A stretch of DNA of 64,000 nucleotides from CAYMUL01 sp964393605. GTDB taxonomy: Bacteria; Bacteroidota; Ignavibacteria; Ignavibacteriales; Ignavibacteriaceae. Shown in pieces: positions 60,499 to 64,000 of this stretch. Position numbers and translations under genes: made by a program. The DNA lies in NCBI GenBank assembly GCA_964393605.1, contig CAYMUL010000011.1, forward strand, positions 1-64,000. Direction: 5' to 3'. The notes below the pieces were generated by a model. The model had not been told where the DNA came from, searched no databases, and saw only the letters and a list, made by a program, of their open reading frames with translations. Position 1 is the first letter of the stretch. The number at the start of each line of letters is the position of its first letter.

Positions 60499-63348
60499 AT
60501 GACGAAAAAACTTCTACTTTCAGCTCTGTTTGTGCTTGCGCTGTTTTCAAACACATTAGCGCAAAGTTCTGCAGAGATCAGTCCATACATAAACTCTCAG
60601 TCGATCATTAAACAAGATGCAAGAACGATTGAAGCTTTATGGGACGTACAATTCAATTACGACTTGCAAGCGGCAAGCGGCGGTTCGCTTGGAAAAGCGG
60701 CTGTTGTATATCTCCCCCCACCTATTGACAAAATCTGGGTTGGATATTGGAACACTGCTGTCAGTACATACATTCTCGTATTCAATACTGCCGGTGTGAG
60801 AGTTGATTCCTTCTCACTTCCTCAATCAGGTTGGAGATGTTTCACTTTCGACGGAACACATGTGTACGGCGGAAACAACACAACCACAATCCAAAAAATT
60901 GATCCGGTAACAAGAACGATTGTCGGAACTGTTCCGGCTCCTCAAACTGTTCGTTACTTAACATATGATCAAACCGCTAATGGCGGCGCAGGCGGAATGT
61001 GGCTCGGTAACTTTTCAACCAATCTTCAATTGATTAGTATGACAGGTGCTACATTACAAACATGGCCTTATGCCGGCCTTGGTGTTACAAGTATTTATGG
61101 TGCCGCATTCGATCCGATTTCTATCGGCGGACCTTTCCTCTGGCTTTGGGGACAAGGTACAGGCGCTGGAACACCTCAAAATATTGTTCAGGTAAATCCT
61201 GCTACAGGCCTTCCAACAGGTGTATCGCATGACGCTGTATTAGATGTTGGTGTTGGTAATGCTCAAGCGATTGCAGGCGGACTTGCGCTAGGCGTAAATA
61301 TGGTTCCTGGCTTTGCATCTCTGCTCGGTGTTCTTCAAGGAACTCCCGATAGATTGTTTGCTTACGAACTTCGTGCTTTAGATGCAGGCGTGCTTCAACC
61401 ATTTAATTTAACAAGTCCTCCGAATGGTTCAAGACTTGTTTCGTTCCCAAACTCATCAACTCCTTTCACAATTACATGGGATACTTCCAGAGCAAATGCA
61501 ACTTATAAATTCATCATGTCGCAAGGAACAAATGTATTGTTGGTTGAACCGACCGGTGTAAATAACATTACACACACACTCGGTGATCTTGATATTTTAC
61601 TTGCAGGCTTCGGTTTGAATCCCGGAGATTCCATTATAGTGAATTGGGACGTTTGGGCTTTTAGAAATAATATGCCTACAAACGATTCCTTAAAATCTAC
61701 TAACGGACCATGGACTGTAACTTTGAAACGTGGTGTTCCGGTTGCAGGACCTTTCAACCTTTTGACTCCTCCGAACAACACAACAATTGTTACTTCTGTA
61801 TTCAATCCCGGACCCGTAAGTTTCACATGGTCAAGTTCAGGACCAGGATTAAAATATAGATGGAAATTCGGACCGTCTGTCGAGAATAGTGAAACCGTAC
61901 CGCATTTGGTGTTCCCATCAGATGGCGGCGGATATGGAACTTCATTTACAATTCCTAATGCGGCATTAGATGGTATCCTTGCAGGTGCCGGTTTATTACC
62001 CGGTGATTCCGCTTCAGGTGTTTGGGCTGTCTACGCAAGTGCAGGTCCAAACGATTCCCTCAAATCAGTTGAAACCTGGAATATAACTTTCAAAAGACAA
62101 CCAAAAGGTGAAAACCTTATTGCTTATGATTCTTCCTCAGCGAACGGAAGAATATGTAAAGATTCAGTCGTTATGGCTATGAATATTTTAGGACAGACAT
62201 TCGACCTCTTCAACCGCGGCGGAAATACTTCAGTAAATGCTCTTCCGATGCGTGGCTATAAGAGAGTAATTTGGCTTGGAACGGCAACAAGTACTTCATC
62301 TCCCGCTCAAAGAGATTCATTGAAAGCATATATGAATAACCCCCCTCCGACACATAGATCGAAGGTTATTATCTTTGCCGAAGATTTTGGTTACATGCAT
62401 GGAAGAACCGGCTCTACAGTTTTAGATCTCGATATGTGTAATAACTATCTCGGTTGGAATTATGTAGCCGATCGTCCGCCATCAGGTGCGGCACAAGGGC
62501 TTGTAGGAGATTACTTGAACTATACTCAAACCGATTCAACAATTGGTACATGGCCCGATGTATTAAGTCAGTTTGATCCTGCAACAACGCATAACCTTTA
62601 CAGATATCGTTCGGATAACACTGTTCACGGTATTGGTAAAGTTGGCGCAACGTGGAATGCGGTAACATTTGCTACAGATGCACATGCACTCAGAAGAGCA
62701 GTTGATAGCCCACCTGGTTCTCCGATTATCAGAATGTTAGCTGGCGGATTGCTTTATGTTGATACCGATGGACAAGTTCCTGTTGAACTTACTTCCTTTA
62801 CTGCATCAACCAGCGGTTCAACAATCACATTGAATTGGGCAACTGCTACTGAACTCAACAACAAAGGTTTCGAGATTGAAAGAAAGATGAATGACGGTTC
62901 TTTCGCTCAAATCGGTTTTGTGAACGGAAACGGAACTACCGTTGAGCCGAAGAATTATTCATTCATTGATAATCCCGGCGCAGGTGTTCATATCTACAGA
63001 TTAAAACAAGTTGACTTCGACGGAAGTTTTGAATATAGCAATGAAGTTGAAGTGGAAATAGAAGTTCCGGCAGAGTTCTCGCTCGGTCAGAATTATCCGA
63101 ATCCATTCAACCCGTCAACCACAATTAATTTTGGTTTGGCTGTTGATTCAAAAGTAACGATGAAGTTATTCAACACACTCGGACAAGAGATTGCAACACT
63201 TGTGAACGAAAGTATGCAAGCAGGCAATCACAAATATGAATTTAATGGAAAAAATTTCGTTAGCGGAGTCTACTTCTATCAAATAGAAGCAAGAGGAGTT
63301 GACGGAAGGAATTTCAGTTCAATAAAGAAATTACTTCTCTTAAAGTAA
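60499..63348 (+). CDS. Large T9SS-sorted secreted protein
   Basis: The 949-residue protein has a signal peptide ('LFVLALFSNTLAQ'), a propeller-like region (residues about 45-300, e.g. 'VYGGNNTTTIQKIDPVTRTI'), two related ~100-residue beta-sandwich domains ('FNLTSPPNGSRLVSFPNSST' and 'FNLLTPPNNTTIVTSVFNPG'), an alpha/beta domain (about 545-750), a fibronectin-like segment and a T9SS tail ('GQNYPNPFNPSTTINFGLA'). No catalytic motif is recognised. Its last ~190 residues closely resemble those of the gene at 56537. A terminator follows. Confidence 0.83.
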   Translation: MTKKLLLSALFVLALFSNTLAQSSAEISPYINSQSIIKQDARTIEALWDVQFNYDLQAASGGSLGKAAVVYLPPPIDKIWVGYWNTAVSTYILVFNTAGVRVDSFSLPQSGWRCFTFDGTHVYGGNNTTTIQKIDPVTRTIVGTVPAPQTVRYLTYDQTANGGAGGMWLGNFSTNLQLISMTGATLQTWPYAGLGVTSIYGAAFDPISIGGPFLWLWGQGTGAGTPQNIVQVNPATGLPTGVSHDAVLDVGVGNAQAIAGGLALGVNMVPGFASLLGVLQGTPDRLFAYELRALDAGVLQPFNLTSPPNGSRLVSFPNSSTPFTITWDTSRANATYKFIMSQGTNVLLVEPTGVNNITHTLGDLDILLAGFGLNPGDSIIVNWDVWAFRNNMPTNDSLKSTNGPWTVTLKRGVPVAGPFNLLTPPNNTTIVTSVFNPGPVSFTWSSSGPGLKYRWKFGPSVENSETVPHLVFPSDGGGYGTSFTIPNAALDGILAGAGLLPGDSASGVWAVYASAGPNDSLKSVETWNITFKRQPKGENLIAYDSSSANGRICKDSVVMAMNILGQTFDLFNRGGNTSVNALPMRGYKRVIWLGTATSTSSPAQRDSLKAYMNNPPPTHRSKVIIFAEDFGYMHGRTGSTVLDLDMCNNYLGWNYVADRPPSGAAQGLVGDYLNYTQTDSTIGTWPDVLSQFDPATTHNLYRYRSDNTVHGIGKVGATWNAVTFATDAHALRRAVDSPPGSPIIRMLAGGLLYVDTDGQVPVELTSFTASTSGSTITLNWATATELNNKGFEIERKMNDGSFAQIGFVNGNGTTVEPKNYSFIDNPGAGVHIYRLKQVDFDGSFEYSNEVEVEIEVPAEFSLGQNYPNPFNPSTTINFGLAVDSKVTMKLFNTLGQEIATLVNESMQAGNHKYEFNGKNFVSGVYFYQIEARGVDGRNFSSIKKLLLLK

Positions 63349-63366
63349 TCTTCTTAAAAAATTCTC

Positions 63367-63400
63367 AAGCCCGGTTGGTCATACCTTCCGGGCTTTTTTA
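63367..63400 (+). terminator. Rho-independent terminator
   Basis: AAGCCCGG / CCGGGCTT pairs perfectly around a 13-base loop, followed by TTTTTA, 19 bases after the stop of the large T9SS gene. Confidence 0.8.
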
Positions 63401-63487
63401 TTTGTCATTGGTTTTGAAAAAATATAAATTAGAATCGGAATTCAATTTTGAGATAGATAAATATTTTATTAATAAAGGAGTTAACTC

Positions 63488-64000
63488 ATGAAAAGAATTT
63501 TACAATTTTCCGCGTTTTTTTTTGTTTCGACATTTTTATTTTGCGCCATTACAAATGCGCAATCAGATGATCGCTCAAATAGTGCAATCGAAGACACATC
63601 ATTAAGCGTGGTTGTACCCAACGCATATAATGCAACGCCAGGCACTGCTTCATTTACGGGACCATTCGCAACTACTGCGCGAACTTACCAATTACTCATT
63701 CATCAAGATCAATTAGCCGAGCTTGTAGGAAAATCTCTTACATCGATAGACTTTCGATTACCGACAAGTGCTACAGCCGCATGGCCAGCCGCTCCGGTGG
63801 AAGTTACTTCTTACGATATTTATCTAAGCGAAAGCGTTCCGCCTGCAAATAGGAGTTTAACCTTTGCACAAAATGTTGTTGGAGTGCAAACACAAGTTCG
63901 TACCGGAACATTGAGCATACATGAAAATTCCTACCCTTTCGGCGGTTCTCCAAATGCATGGGGGAGTGGAATCGATTTTATTAATCCATATTTATATCCC
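63488..64000 (+). CDS. Secreted protein, 5' part only (runs off the window)
   Basis: The frame from ATG 63488 stays open to the last base (171 codons). An AAAGGAG ribosome site lies 7 bases upstream. The product begins with a signal peptide ('ILQFSAFFFVSTFLFCAITNAQ') and continues with a beta-rich stretch 'TARTYQLLIHQDQLAELVGK' and 'LTSIDFRLPTSATAAWP', seen in secreted proteins of this bacterial group. A T9SS tail would be expected beyond the window but cannot be seen. Confidence 0.8.
   Translation, partial: MKRILQFSAFFFVSTFLFCAITNAQSDDRSNSAIEDTSLSVVVPNAYNATPGTASFTGPFATTARTYQLLIHQDQLAELVGKSLTSIDFRLPTSATAAWPAAPVEVTSYDIYLSESVPPANRSLTFAQNVVGVQTQVRTGTLSIHENSYPFGGSPNAWGSGIDFINPYLYP

Overview
The window looks like a low-GC member of the Bacteroidota/Chlorobi side of the tree, most likely an Ignavibacteria-type bacterium. 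The evidence is several large secreted proteins ending in the type IX secretion (T9SS) type A sorting domain with the 'QNYPNPFNPSTTI' signature, A-rich ribosome binding sites with some TAnnTTTG-type promoters, a Bacteroidota-style tmRNA tag (GESNYALAA), a clade II nitrous oxide reductase cluster and a bacillithiol-type BshA. Taxonomy is inferred from these features only. One scaffold gap of 100 Ns lies at 58926-59025.

Layout. 1-7.9 kb: tail of a T9SS cargo protein, a YceI-like protein, an MqnA-like protein, and a tight minus-strand operon add - small ORF - hutU - serA, then a TPR protein with a DUF3467 protein. 8-13.8 kb: envelope proteins, namely two paralogous T9SS cargo proteins and a large lipoprotein translationally coupled to an outer-membrane barrel. 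13.8-16.3 kb: two LptF/LptG-type permeases. 16.3-21.7 kb: a plus-strand run of overlapping genes (secreted protein, M20 dipeptidase, lipoprotein, YgfZ-like folate protein, PduO-type cobalamin adenosyltransferase) ending at ssrA (tmRNA). 22-23.1 kb: a winged-helix/nucleotidyltransferase (MNT) plus HEPN two-gene module. 23.9-30.2 kb: the nos cluster, read on the minus strand as cytochrome c - nosZ - terminator hairpin - NosB-like membrane protein - nosL - nosD - nosF - nosY, which fits respiratory N2O reduction. 30.5-39 kb: dapF, small proteins, a PHP-domain protein, an MFS/spermidine-synthase-like fusion, a cyclic 2,3-diphosphoglycerate synthetase-like GTPase and an exported MetX-like hydrolase. 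39-39.7 kb: an intact tRNA-Lys between two decayed tRNA-Lys-like copies, one of which runs into a GIY-YIG nuclease gene. 39.8-48.8 kb: mgtE, a DegT-family aminotransferase, a PAP2 phosphatase, a hybrid histidine kinase with its own REC and Hpt domains, an N-terminal fragment of a YjbQ-family gene and a secreted GH13 enzyme with a T9SS tail. 49-56.4 kb: a second MNT/HEPN pair whose HEPN gene has an in-frame stop, an RsmB/RsmF-like methyltransferase, bshA, an M28 peptidase lipoprotein, a PfkB kinase and an RmlD-like reductase. 56.5-64 kb: T9SS cargo proteins, a CDF metal transporter, and between them an array of ~298-bp units built from short palindromes; the assembly gap falls inside this array.

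The points most worth a second look are the palindrome array and its scattered relatives at 23.6-23.8 kb and 57.9 kb, the tRNA-Lys/GIY-YIG locus, the MNT-HEPN module whose promoter sits between the arms of an inverted repeat, the HEPN gene with a stop codon, and the YjbQ fragment fused end-on to the GH13 gene. I did not find a CRISPR array, a transposase, a prophage or rRNA genes.
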